From: Patagioenas fasciata
Lineage: Eukaryota > Chordata > Aves > Columbiformes > Columbidae
Assembly: GCF_037038585.1 (NCBI RefSeq)
Contig: NC_092520.1
Location: 120,870,001-120,934,000, forward strand
DNA length: 64,000 bases
Direction of reading: 5' to 3'
The translations under genes were made by a program, and so were the position numbers. Of this stretch, positions 1 to 45,270 are shown piece by piece. Below the pieces are notes generated by a model. The model saw only the letters and a list, made by a program, of their open reading frames with translations. It did not search any database and had not been told where the DNA came from. Positions within the stretch are counted from its first letter, which is position 1. Each line of letters opens with the position of its first letter.

Positions 1-1359
1 GATTTTTAGGAGACTGCTGAATTCTTCTGCCTTGGTGGGGGAGATAGAGGAAAGAGAGCTGGAAATCCGGGTGGTTCAGTTCTGTGCTGTTAGTTATTTG
101 CTCTTCTGCTGCTAGCTGGGTGTTAGTAAGCAAAACCTCTGTCTCCATCTCCTCTACTCTGGTTTTGTTTCTTCTGTAAATTGTATTGTCTTAAACTACA
201 TAGCTTCCATTATGTTGGGAACCTTTGTTTTCTTTTATTGCTGGACAACGATCATAAGATACCTAATAGATGTATTTGTGATACTTTTCCATGTTGTACT
301 TTGTGTTCTGCTTCTATCTTTGTGTGCTGAAAATTGGTGCTTTTGTATCTTAGAGGAGAGTGAATTTTATATAGATTGTCATTGGTCAGTGTGTGTACAT
401 AAATATATACATTGGAGCATATGCTGGAAGTTCTGTGACACAAGGTGTGGAAATATCAGTCACATTTGTCGGAATACTTTTAACTGTGTATTCCTAGTGG
501 TGTAATTGTGAATGAATAACTATTCTTCAGTAGAATATAAGATAGATATTCTGGATTTCTACTGTTGTTATGGTGTGGAAGTACCACCTCTAAACAGGAA
601 AATCATCAGTTACTGTCTCATACTGTTCATTTAAATATATTCTTTTATTTTTTCCTTCTGAATGCTAGTGAAGTTTTATTGACACAATTGTGTAACATTA
701 ACTTATTAATCTAAATTGTACATAAATCTACATAATTATCATAATTGTTTGTTAAAAATAGCAGTTTTGTTTCATGAAACAGGTGGGGTGCCCTATTTAA
801 CTTTTAATTTAAATATTAAAAATTGTGTGCAAACAGTGCTGTAGAGCTTTACTGGCACAACTGTGTCAGTCTGGATCACTCCTTTTCATATCCCTGACAC
901 AGAATTTGCCCTTTGGTATTGGATGGGTTCTCTGTTATTCGATATCTTTAAGACAAACCTGAATCTACTCTTCAGGTAACCACGTCAGGACTTCCTTCGC
1001 AGAACTCCAGTCTAAATTGGAGATCAGTCTAAATCAGCTGCATTGGATTTGTTGGTTCCTAATAAAGTTTTAGAACCAAGAAATGAAGTATTAAATCTTC
1101 ATGGTACTGAAAATGTGGTACTCTGTGCCAAATGAGGAACTTTCTGGAAAGTAGATAGATTTCTTCAGTTATATGCCTGTTTTTGTCACTTTTTCCCCTG
1201 AAATTGGTTGAGATTTTAGGTGTGTGTTTGAAAACATTTGGAGTACGTTTTATACTAAGTATCTTCAGTTGTGTTTTTTGTTTTGTGTTTGTTTTGGTTT
1301 TTTTTAATGGAAAGTATGATTTAGTTTGGGAAGTCATATGATTTAGTTTTAGGTAGTCC

Positions 1360-1443
1360 TGCAAGGAGCAGGGAGTTGAACTTGATGATCCTTATGAGTC
1401 CCTTCCAACTTGAGGTGTTCTATGATTCTCTTACATGATTCTA
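1360..1443 (+). mobile_element. CR1 LINE 3'-end fragment
   Basis: Resembles the last ~80 bp of an avian CR1: a GAACTTGATGATCC-type segment, then GTCCCTTCCAACT and a TTCTATGATTCT tail. Same tail type as the copy ending near 61467. Confidence 0.7.
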
Positions 1444-1581
1444 ACTATGTATTTCCTCTAGTTGCAAGCTTGTGACTAATTGAATAACCATTCTTGCATG
1501 TTATTGTGTTGAAGTTGAATTGAGCTTTAGATCAATATGGAGCATAGTGTAAAAACTGAAACGTAATGTTTTGCATTATAG

Positions 1582-1649
1582 GTACAAGAACTGTAGAAGT
1601 CCATTTTAGAATTTGAAAGAACAAGTTTCTGCAGCTCTGGAAAGACATG
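1582..1649 (+). other. UBE3A: Candidate 5' non-coding exon of UBE3A
   Basis: A 68-bp segment bounded by a TTATAG acceptor (AG at 1580-1581) and a GTATGT donor (1650-1651), upstream of the first coding exon and on the same strand. It contains no long frame. Its last three bases are ATG; joined to the exon at 10732 this gives a three-codon upstream ORF. The acceptor lacks a strong pyrimidine tract. UBE3A genes are known to have several 5' non-coding exons, so position and borders fit, but there is no internal proof that this one is used. Confidence 0.33.
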
Positions 1650-1935
1650 GTATGTTTATATTTTCACTTATATTGTGTGTATGTTAATAATTATACTAAC
1701 AAATATTTTTGTTCCATGATTTTAGTTGAAAGTTGAAAATAAATTCAGGAAGAAACATACACATTCATTTTTCTCATATTTTTTCAATTGTTGTGTCTGT
1801 TACCTAGGCATAGTTCTCTAGAAAACTGAGTTATTGGATTTTTTGTGGAGAAAATAAATACTGAGGATACAACATTCATTAATTCCCTTTTAATTCATTT
1901 TACAAGCTCAGCATTGTGCTGCTGCTGTCCATCTA

Positions 1936-2144
1936 CGGAGTGTTTCAAAAAGATGGACCCAACATGTTACAATTACACAAATTTACAAACGGTGTAATAA
2001 GGTATCAAGTTTTAGTGACCTTTTTATAAATGCTCTGTGTTCCCTCCACTTGCTGTACCCTCAGGAAGAATTTCATTCATGGGCAGTTTGTGGTTGCAGA
2101 GATACAGTGATTTCAAATTGGCTCTGTCTTTTTGAAACAGCCTG
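1936..2144. mobile_element. Mariner/Tc1-type MITE (non-autonomous DNA transposon)
   Basis: About 209 bp, flanked by TA on each side (1934-1935 and 2145-2146). The ends form imperfect inverted repeats of about 28 bp with 21 matches, centred on TGTTTCAAAAAGA read inward from both ends. No transposase frame is present. TA target duplication and short TIRs point to the Tc1/mariner superfamily; the family name cannot be assigned without a repeat library. Confidence 0.6.
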
Positions 2145-4909
2145 TATTTCTCCATGAATTGGATAAGAATTGGTGCTGTTTCTGAAAGTGTGTGTGTTGG
2201 TGTTTTTCTTTTTTTTTGTTGGTTGGTTTTTGTGTTTTTTCCTTGCTGCTGAGCATATGTGTAGTGAGACTTGAACAGTTTTTAGGCATGAGTTTAAAAA
2301 TAAGTTCAGAACTACTAGAATACTTACACAAACATCAGTGTAAGTCTAATTTGCAAATTGGAATGTTAGGACATACAGAAATGTAACCTTTATTAGCAGT
2401 GTAAACATGAGCCCATAATACATGGTATCTCTTTTTGTCTAGGTTGTTAAATATCTAGCCAGCTTAAAAATATGTACATGGAACCTCTACTTGTAGTTAT
2501 TTTAATTTCCATTTTCTGACTTTATTCTGGTGTAGTCCTGTGGAGGTACCTGGTAGTATGGAGTAACTGCACCACTCAGTAGTATCTTTTAAATTCTGTA
2601 GTTCTGCAATTTGGTACATAGAGAATTTTGAAATTTTTGCATTGCTGCATCCAGAAAAACAATTATTCTATTCATTTTTCCGCTATATTAAATAGGTCTG
2701 TTCATGTACATATAAAATTGTAGGTAGTGTCTTCAACAACTACTTCTTAGTTATAGGTGTACTTTTTTGATGACTTAAAATGTGGAGAACTCAGTAACTA
2801 CTGATACAAGATTTATACACCATGTGTTTGTCTAGATTTTTCTTTTGAAGCTACTTAACATGAGAACATAAGTTTTGAAATGTCAGCCTTGCAGAAGGGT
2901 TATTTGGTGTCTTTTTTTTCCTTTGTAAATTGTGTTTTGTAGGAAGCTATAGATAAGAGCTAAAATTATGAATTCTATGATGGAACTTTAAATATGGTGT
3001 GTGTTAATTAAAAACTGTAAATCTTTTAAAAAGCTATAATGTTACATTATCACAATCCAGATGTTCCTGAAAAAAATGTATAGATTGGTCCTTTACTCTA
3101 GCAGGCATCTGGCAGGTAGTGTATGTTCATTTTTGTACCCACAGCACCACTGGGACCACCCACCTGCTTCTTGCTTTCCAGTTTTGATACCAGTTGTGTG
3201 TATGATGGCTGTTCTTCAAACCTAAGCAGTTATTTCTTTATCGCTATTATTTCTGCTGGCTGCTTTTTTCTGAATGTTAAATTGCTTGCCACTGTATGTA
3301 TGCAGAGTCTTTGTAATGGTATGTGCTTCATAAGTTGATGAAGAATCCCCCTCTAATCCCCTACAACTAGTGAGTTATGAATACTAATGGAACATCAGAA
3401 AAGCTGAATGTTATGCTACGGAATTGCACAATTGCAGGATTTTTTTGGTCTTAATATGATCTGTATGTAAACAAACATACTGATGACACTGAAGAACATT
3501 TTGAACAGAAAGGTACTTTACATAGAAGGCTTCATGAAAGATGGGTGTCAGAAGAACGCAAAATAACAAAGCAAAAGGATGGAATAAAAGGTTAAATATT
3601 AAAGTTGAAGTGAAGCTGTAAAACTTACCTGTTTGGAAAATAACCTGATACTTAGCCAGTAAAAGGAGAGCTACTAAAAGAAATTTGAACAGATGATTGG
3701 ATTTCACCTCCTGATGTAGAAAGGGGCTTTCCATTCATAACTGTATGCCACTTTGGAGGGAGCCTGAAGTAGCAGGCATAACTGGGATAGAAACAAATGG
3801 TTCTGCTGCAAAAATTAAGGAGTGTGTGTAGTGGAAGAAAAATAAACTGGGGTCTAAGTGCCAAATGCAGAAGTTAAAGATAATTTCAGGTCTTTACCGC
3901 TGTTTTGAGGGTGAAGTACATCTGTGATCTTCCTGGAATATCAAATCAAACACAAGCATTGAAGGGAAGAATCTAATGTCCAGAATTGTGGAGCCAGTTA
4001 TTGAAAATGAGAATAACACACAGGCCTTTAGCTTTGGGGTATGGGGAGGGAATGGGAACAAACACTAGACCTTTTTTCTGTTATTATGTGATTTGTAGAG
4101 TATTCAGATGAGGGCGGAGTAAGTATACAGATATTATAGGATGAAGCTTTTGTATAAATCTAGAGTTGATCTCTGTATATTGGATGCACCAAATTCTATC
4201 TTTATTCAACTCAGTAATTTGTGTTTTTATTGAAGGATAAGTTCTAGAACAACATTGGCTTTAGTTTGAAGATAGTACCAAATTGAGATACCCACCCCAA
4301 ATAACTTATTCAGGTGCCAGTTGTCTTCACTATCCTGCATACTTGTGTTCCTGCTGTAATTTGAATTTGTCAGCCTTCTGTTTCTACTTATATGGGTTCT
4401 TACATGCTTTCTTTTAATTGAGAAATCTTTCTTATGTATTCTGTCTGTGCCATGACAGGACTTAGTTTCTTGCAGCATCCATATTGATTAGCTTGATTAT
4501 ATTTGAACTCTTTCCATTATCTAATCACAAGGCACTTTTTCCTGTGTTCATACTGGCTTTGTGACTTGTTTCTACTACTTCAGAACACTTTTGAAGAGTA
4601 TTGAAGAATTGGAGAACTGGGCTCAAGGTTTTAACAGGTCTGAAGTATTTTGTGTAGACGAGCAGACACCTTTCCAGGAACCCTTCATTTCATGAGTCAA
4701 GTCTGTTGTTCTAGCTGTAATACTGAGAGCATGTGTGTGTTTGCTTACCAGTTGTGGCTGCTGTAGTGACTTCAGTTTGGCATTTTCTGGGATAGAATCC
4801 AATTCTTTTGGTCTTCTAACTGTGTAATTTTGTACTTGTTGTTACTAGCTGAACAGTTTGGTTTACCAGGCAGCGGAATGAAATTTGTATAGATGTGTTT
4901 ACTTCTGGC

Positions 4910-4930
4910 TTTTTTTTTTTTTTTTTTTTT
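4910..4930 (+). repeat. T21 homopolymer
   Basis: 21 consecutive T, followed by GCAG. Other runs of note: A18 at 5757-5774, a mixed T run at 20358-20374 and T16 at 47274-47289. Confidence 0.95.
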
Positions 4931-5585
4931 GCAGCTCCATTAGGTTTTACATAATCAGGTTTTATTAGTGGCTGTTTTATTTTCCTTATGATCATTGATA
5001 AACCAACCTGTGATTAGTGGCATGAAAAAAACTTCTAGAATCTTCTGTCTTCTCCTGTTTTCTGTGTTGGAAGCAGCATGCAGGCAACAAAAGCAATTGA
5101 TATTTCCAAACTTATAAAAAAATTAAGTCTCAAACATTACCATTAAGCTATTACTTTTTTTTTTTCTCCTGCTAGTGACAGTTAAGATTGACCATAGGGA
5201 TCTGATGAATATTCTACGATTTCCTCTGGGACGCTTGAATCAATCTCAAGTTATAAAAGGCCAGCTTTTGTACTAGTTGCCAGTTATTTTTTTGGAAGTA
5301 TTACGTTAGCTAACTAGGACAGTTCTGAGGCCACCTTTTACTGTATAGATGATCACTGTCCATTTCATCATGGTAGTCATTCTGGAATTGTATCAAATTC
5401 ATTCTCGGAGGATTCAGAGGGATTCTTCAGAAGACATACAAAACCTGTCTTTAGAGATATCTTCTTGAGAGAGCTGGTTATTTTTAATTAAGTAATTCAA
5501 ATTCCAGCAATGGAAGGAAAGGAAGATCATGGTCCTACTTTGTAAAGGTGAGTCATCCCTGTTTTCATTAGATCATCTTTGTCCA

Positions 5586-5742
5586 TAGAGGTGGTGGATG
5601 CCCCATCCCTGGAGACATCCCAGGCCAGGCTGGATGGAGCTCTGAGCAACCTGATCTAGTTGAAGATGTCCCTGTTCAGAGCAGGGGCATGGACTAGATG
5701 GCCTTTGAAGGTCCCTTCACACCCAAACTATTCTATGATCTG
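5586..5742 (+). mobile_element. CR1 LINE 3'-end fragment
   Basis: About 157 bp of CR1 C-terminal ORF2 and 3' UTR: GGTGGTGGATGCCCCATCCC, CTGAGCAACCTGATCTAG, then AAGGTCCCTTC and TTCTATGATC. A run of 18 A follows at 5757-5774. 5'-truncated, as usual for CR1. Confidence 0.85.
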
Positions 5743-6149
5743 TCAAATAGAAACTTAAAAAAAAAAAAAAAAAATCAAAGATTACTCAAGCAGATACATA
5801 CATTTTTTTTGTAAAGGAAACTTAACTTCTTACAAATGCCACCTTCCAGGGTACCCATCCCTCCATAAGGTCAATAAGAAGTCATAGGTTAAATAAGAGA
5901 ACTGTTCCTCCTCTCAGGCGTCTTTGTAGACCTTAGGTACTGGGTGTCAACAGTCAGATTGCTGTGCTGTCACAGAAAGTGAACATCAGATAACACAGGG
6001 AAAGTAATAGGTGTGGGAAATCCATGTGAGCAAGAACGTTCAATGAAGTGATTTGTAGCTGGAAGATTTTTGGCTTTATTTTTGATTGCTGACAAATAGG
6101 TACATATGTTCTCCATGATGTGGAGTTAAGTTCTGTATGCCAGTTGTCT

Positions 6150-6875
6150 GAGGTTAAACGAGGCCATGTGCTGGGTCGTACCCTTGGGTCACAACAACCC
6201 CAGGCAGCGCTACAGGCTCAGGAAGAGTGGCTGGAAAGCTGCCCTGTGGAAAAGGACCTGGGGGTGTTGATTGACAGCTGGCTGAACATGAGCCAGCAGT
6301 GTGCCCAGGTGGCCAAGAAGGCCAACAACATCCTGGCTTGCATCAGGAATAGTGTGGCCAGCAGGACCAGAGAAGTGATTGTCCCCCTGTACTCAGCACT
6401 GGTGAGGCCGCACCTCGAATCCTGTGTTCAGTTTTGGGCCCCTCACTACAAGAAAGACAGAAGGGCAACAAAGGGCCTGGAGCACAAGTGTAATGAGGAG
6501 CGGTTGAGGGAACTGGAGTTGTTCAGCCTGGAGAAAAGGAGGCTGAGGGGAGACCTTATCACTCTGCAACTGCCTGAAAGGAGGTTGATGCATGGAGGGG
6601 GTTGGTCTCTTCTCTCAAGTACCAAGTGATAGGACAAGAGGAAACAACCTCAGGTTGCACCAGGGGAGGTTTAGATTGGGTATTAGGAAAAAATCCTTAG
6701 TGGAAAGGGTTGTCCAGCATTGAAACAGGCTGCCCAGGGAAGTGGTGGAGTCACCATCCCTGGAGGGGTTTAAAATACATGTAGATGAAGTTTTTAGGGA
6801 CGTGTTTAAGTGAGAGTGTTGGGTTAATGGTTGGTCTTGGCAGTGTCTTTGAAACAAAATGATTCTATGATTTTG
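6150..6875 (+). mobile_element. CR1 LINE fragment, ORF2 C-terminus and 3' UTR
   Basis: About 725 bp, 5'-truncated. A 169-codon frame (6120-6629) carries the CR1 ORF2 C-terminal signature ([20 protein letters not shown], then [20 protein letters not shown] and [13 protein letters not shown]). Small internal deletions relative to other CR1 copies break the frame, so it is dead. The 3' end is GATTCTATGATTTTG near 6875. The largest CR1 copy in the window. Confidence 0.9.
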
Positions 6876-9800
6876 TGTTGAAGCTGTGGGTCTCTTCTTG
6901 GTTCATGTTTGTGATAGCACACTTTGAAGGTTACCTGAAATCTGCAAAGAGAAGATCTCAGGCTATGCAACAAAGTTGCTTTAGCCTCTTTTGATGCATC
7001 TGAACTTGATTTCTGACTTGTGCGCTCTCATTATTTTTCTTCCTCTTTTTGAGTTGATGGGAACATTGTTTTCAGAAAATCTGCACCTTTTCCACCTTGG
7101 AAAAACGTGTGTTGTCTCCAGCCACTGCCTAAACATATTATTTATCCTGTTCCCTCTCAATGAGCACTACTCCGTGTCACACAAGCTTCTTCAGATATAT
7201 GGTTTGAGTTGTTGTCTCCCATATTGCATCTACCTCTTGTAAATAGTCACTAGGCAGATATAGATCTGTCTGTACTGGAGCTGTCCCAGTTCTAAAGAGC
7301 CTTGCAGCCATCTCAGGTTTCTCAGACATGCTCCACAGGCACAAACTGCATGTGATCCCTTCATCTGCCCTGTGTGCCTGTGAAAGCCTAAACTGTAAGT
7401 CATGCAAATGACAGTGAAGACCAGGGAAATCTGTTTGAGCTATAGGAGTAAATACCTGCTCTGGGACTACTGTTCCTACTTAAATTGCATCCAGAACTCT
7501 TTTTCTTTTTGTTTAATGTGAAGGAATTTCTGTCACAGAAAAGCAGTTGGCTTAGCTCAGTTTCCTATTTCCATAATACCCTTTTCCAATATGTTGTTCT
7601 GTTCATCAGTGTGGTTTCCTTTTCCTGATCAAATAGTGTCCTTTGACTCTCTTACCAGTTATTTTTCTGCCTTATTTAGATGCAGTAATCAAAATGTCCA
7701 TTGTTCAAACTAAATTCGGAATAAGGGATCTTTGATGGCAGTGTCCTTCACCACCCACTCTGTGTTTCAACATACTGGACTCTTTGCCAGCAGACAGTAC
7801 TCTGCTGATGCATGAATGAGTAAGGTTTTAGAAAAAAGAATTCTTTCATCTGTGCTAGGGAATCCTTGCCAATCATATTCTGTCCACAAGACTGGTGGCA
7901 AGGATAGGTGGGAAAGGTAGGACAAGGAGACAAAAGGGAAAATTATTCATTAAGATTTCTTACATCTGGATTGTTGAAAAGTAGCCTGAGATTTTTAGAC
8001 CCCAATACAGTAATCCAGTTTTAAGGTATCTAGTAACAAATTAGGAGTGCTGCAAGTACCTGATTCAAAGCTCTGATCACCAGTAAGTTCAATTTGTAGA
8101 GACAAATTTAACTACAAAACTCAGGTGAGTTAATTTCGGTATGGTGGGACTTATGCCAGTTCTGATGCTGCCTCTCTTTACAGAGCTGCTGTAGATACTG
8201 TGTTTGGTGGTATGGTAAAGCTAACACAGTTGGATCTGTCAAGCCAAGGCACAAACTTGTTTTGACCATGATTGCGGAGTTTTCACCTCAGTGAATATTC
8301 TTTAACATTCCGAAATCTGATGGTTTTTGAAACCAGCACCAACACTTTTTGTGTTCATTCACTGTTGACAATCCTGTTCATGACTTCTCCCATAGGAAAG
8401 AAACAGGCCCAGAAAAACCCTCTTTTACTAAAATTGCTGTCAGCCTATTGTTATAGTATGCTTCCATTTGAATGGAGGACTTCTGCAATTAGCTTTTGCC
8501 GTGGTCTGAGTGATATAGGACATAAGTCTGGGTAGGGAGTGATTGATTAGGCGCACTCCAGAATGTGAACTGGTACTTCAGCAGTCAGAATGTGGATTTC
8601 CTAACCAACGAGACATTAGAGATTACATCACTGTCCTCTTTGACCAGCATACTAAAGGTTACTTGGGCAAAGAGCTAGAATGGGTTTTAGTTTCTAAATG
8701 CATTTTTACAGAGCCATTTCACATCATTTCAGAAAGCAGCAATAATTTAATTTTAGAAGATAACACTTCCTTAGAATAGGCATCTGTTTCTTTAAAGCTA
8801 AGGCTTGCCTGAAAGTGGACACTGAAAGGTCTTAGTCAGAATGCCACAAGCAATGTTTAAGACTTCGTAGTTTTGCATCAGCATCTTGTTGTTGTTTGCT
8901 TTTCTGTACAGATAATGTTCAGCAAACAATTTGAAAATTTTTACCCTGTTTGTCATTTAATGTTGACAAATGAGGAACCTTTGCAACTGACTTTTTTCAT
9001 TGTACTGTGTTTCTGGCATTGACTCACTTAAACGTTGAAAATTTACGCCTGTAAAACATGGGTATTAGAGAATCTCTGTTTTATTTCAGAGGCTTTTGAT
9101 AGCCTGCTTCATTTTTATTAATGTCAACTGCAATTGTGCTTAGATAAAACTCAAATATTACTGTTTAAAATAATTAAATGGCACTTTTTCTACTTCAAAG
9201 AACATACCAAATAAAACTAATAAACATTATTCTGAAACTAATACAAATCCTGTTCCACTGCAGAGTTCGTAGTAGAATGGCAAAAATCAGCAGCTTTTCT
9301 CACAAACTTTAGATAATCATGGACCTTGCTTACTGATCAGTGATTTGATACCCTTGACAAGTCAACAGATACAGATTAGTATTGAGAATGCTTGATTGGT
9401 TATCAAACTTAAGACCTTACTGAAAGACTCTTGTAAGAGCTTGGACTGAAGCACAAAAGCTTTCTTTACCAAAGCATTTCAAGCTGTCTTGATGCCCTCT
9501 CTTAGTATTTGCACCATCTGGTTATGACTGTGGGTGTTGCAGAGAGCTGCGGGTGTGCCCTCAATAGCTCACCAGCCTCTGTGCTCCTTGCTTCTGTGTG
9601 AGGCTTCTGCTGCATGGCAACCTGCAAATGTGGGGTTTCATCTTGGTTAGAGCCACAGGAATAAACTCCTCAGGTACTCCAGAGAGGTCTGTCTTCGTAG
9701 CTACTGGCTGTTTAGAGACAGTAAGATAACTTTTTATTTACTAAATACGGTAATAACATTTCAATTTTAATCAATACTTTATATTAACAAAAGGTGAATA

Positions 9801-10731
9801 ATACTGTTTGTGATGTGACTCTCCATGAGATGCCTTTTTCCTTTACGGTCATTGTCCAGTGCACCTAGGAGCTCGGGTGAGAAAGAGAATGGGGTGAACT
9901 GAGCGGTGAGGGTTGTGTTTGCAAATACTTTCAGTTAACTTTAGTTTAGAGTAGATAGTAGCAATAGGTAAGAGACTAACTCGTTCCTTTTCAGCCATGG
10001 AAGTAATCAGCTGGGGTGGTCCCAGGGCGCTCTGGGCTCCAGTATTAGAGAGTGATCATTGGCTGCCACCTGCGTGACAAAGTAAAGGACCTGCCCTTCA
10101 ATTTATACCAGTGGAGCCAGATCACAGGAAAGAATTGACAGGTAAAATACAATTTTGAAAATTTAAGGGAGAAGAGAGAGTACATGTGATATAGATGGAG
10201 CAAAGAGCCTAAAAGATTGGCTACATATAGCAAAGGTCACTCCTTTGAAACTTTTACATAGCTTTACGTTACTTCCTTTTGGGGAAAGGCACACAGCAAA
10301 GCACAAGTTACCTTGCTCCTGTGGAAACACAGAATCTCATTAGGAACCAGTATTAATTGAGTTGTAGCAGGGAAACAACTAATGGAATTTTACTGTAGTT
10401 AGAACTTGCAGTTCATAGTTAGCACGTGCTTCCAGATCTTTGAATGCTTCTTCTCTTGATGTTGGATGCTTTCCGCTGGTCCAAAAGATGGGGTTTGATT
10501 TTGTTGGTTTTTAGAGAGACTGAAAATAAGTTGATGAATTGTCAAGTTCACCAATTGAATGTTCTGTAGTGGCTTACTGTAGAAGTCTTAGAATGCCATT
10601 CAAAAATGAACTAATTTTTGTGCAGATAAAACAGTACTCAACATCAAAATCTCTCTTCTAATATCTTTTATTTACCGAACTGGCTAAAAATAATTTGTAA
10701 GGGCTTTAACTAAATTATTTTTCTTATTTAG

Positions 10732-10830
10732 AGTTGTTAAGCTTATGCTTAGCCCAGTGTGATACAGGACTGGTGTGACAACTCGTTTTTAATCAGTGAC
10801 TCAAAATTGTGATCACCCTGATGTCACCGA

Positions 10831-10850
<20 letters not shown>
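10732..10850 (+). CDS. UBE3A: UBE3A exon with 5' UTR and the MATACK start
   Basis: The acceptor follows a T-rich tract (AG at 10730-10731) and the donor is GTAAGC at 10851. The ATG at 10831 opens M-A-T-A-C-K plus AG, and the next exon supplies the third base of Arg, matching the known N-terminus of one UBE3A isoform. Two upstream ATGs lie in the exon. The ORF at 10745-10762 has 5 codons. The ORF at 10821-10847 has 8 codons, overlaps the main ATG and is out of frame with it. The main ATG has C at -3 and G at +4, so its context is moderate. Only 10831-10850 is coding. Confidence 0.85.
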
Positions 10851-44722
<33,872 letters not shown>

Positions 44723-45270
44723 TAAATATAACAAAAGGGATTAAAAAAATGATGGTGATGATGTCCCTGTCCAAAAAGGCCATAAGATAGTGAGCTACAG
44801 TAGTCACCTGTGTTTGTGCCTCCCTTCTTTACTGGGGACATTGGGCTGGAACAGCAGATTTCAGCTGCTTATATGAACAAAATCTTTATTTTTTCTTTTA
44901 GCGTGAAAGTGTTACATATTCTTTCACTTGTATGTACAGAGAGGTTTTCCTGAATATTTATTTTAAGGGTTAAATCACTTTTGCTTGTGTTTATTACTGC
45001 TTGAAGTTGAGCCTTTTTGAGTATTTACAAGAAAACAAACTGTACTCTCCCAAGGAAAATATTGCCATCATTTGTAGACCATGTAACCTTCAAGTATGTG
45101 CTATATTTTTGTCCCTGTATCTAATCAAATCAAGAACTGTACTTTTGGAAGAGTTTGCTTTTGAAACTTGAAGTCTTGGAAAACAGTGTGATGCAATTAC
45201 TGCTGTTCTAGCCCCCAAAGAGTTTCTGTGCAAAATCTTAAGAATCAATAAAGATGGAAGGGAGAACTTG
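44723..45270 (+). other. UBE3A: UBE3A 3' UTR (end approximate)
   Basis: AT-rich sequence directly after the stop with no frame of note. The first well-placed polyadenylation hexamer is AATAAA at 45247-45252, so I place an end near 45270. Further hexamers downstream mean longer 3' ends are possible. Confidence 0.5.
45247..45252 (+). promoter_or_regulatory. Candidate UBE3A poly(A) signal AATAAA
   Basis: Canonical hexamer 525 nt after the stop. Other copies occur at 44721 (overlapping the stop codon, too close to use), 45362, 45809, 45903 and 46174. Which is used cannot be told from sequence. Confidence 0.45.

Larger units (their letters stand above)
1..10731 (+). other. UBE3A 5' intronic DNA
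   Basis: AT-rich, with no frame longer than the CR1 relic at 6120-6629 and no CpG-rich promoter-like stretch. Contents I can name are the candidate exon at 1582, the MITE at 1936 and CR1 copies at 1360, 5586 and 6150. I see nothing else interpretable; the slightly GC-richer part near 9.5-10.1 kb gave no recognisable element. Confidence 0.6.

Noticed and set aside
4910..4934. T21 followed by GCAG, a textbook acceptor
   Set aside because: No matching donor with a plausible exon length or coding content downstream; more likely a homopolymer by chance.
6120..6629. 169-codon frame as a host gene
   Set aside because: It is the C-terminal part of CR1 ORF2 with flanking CR1 3' UTR and internal deletions.
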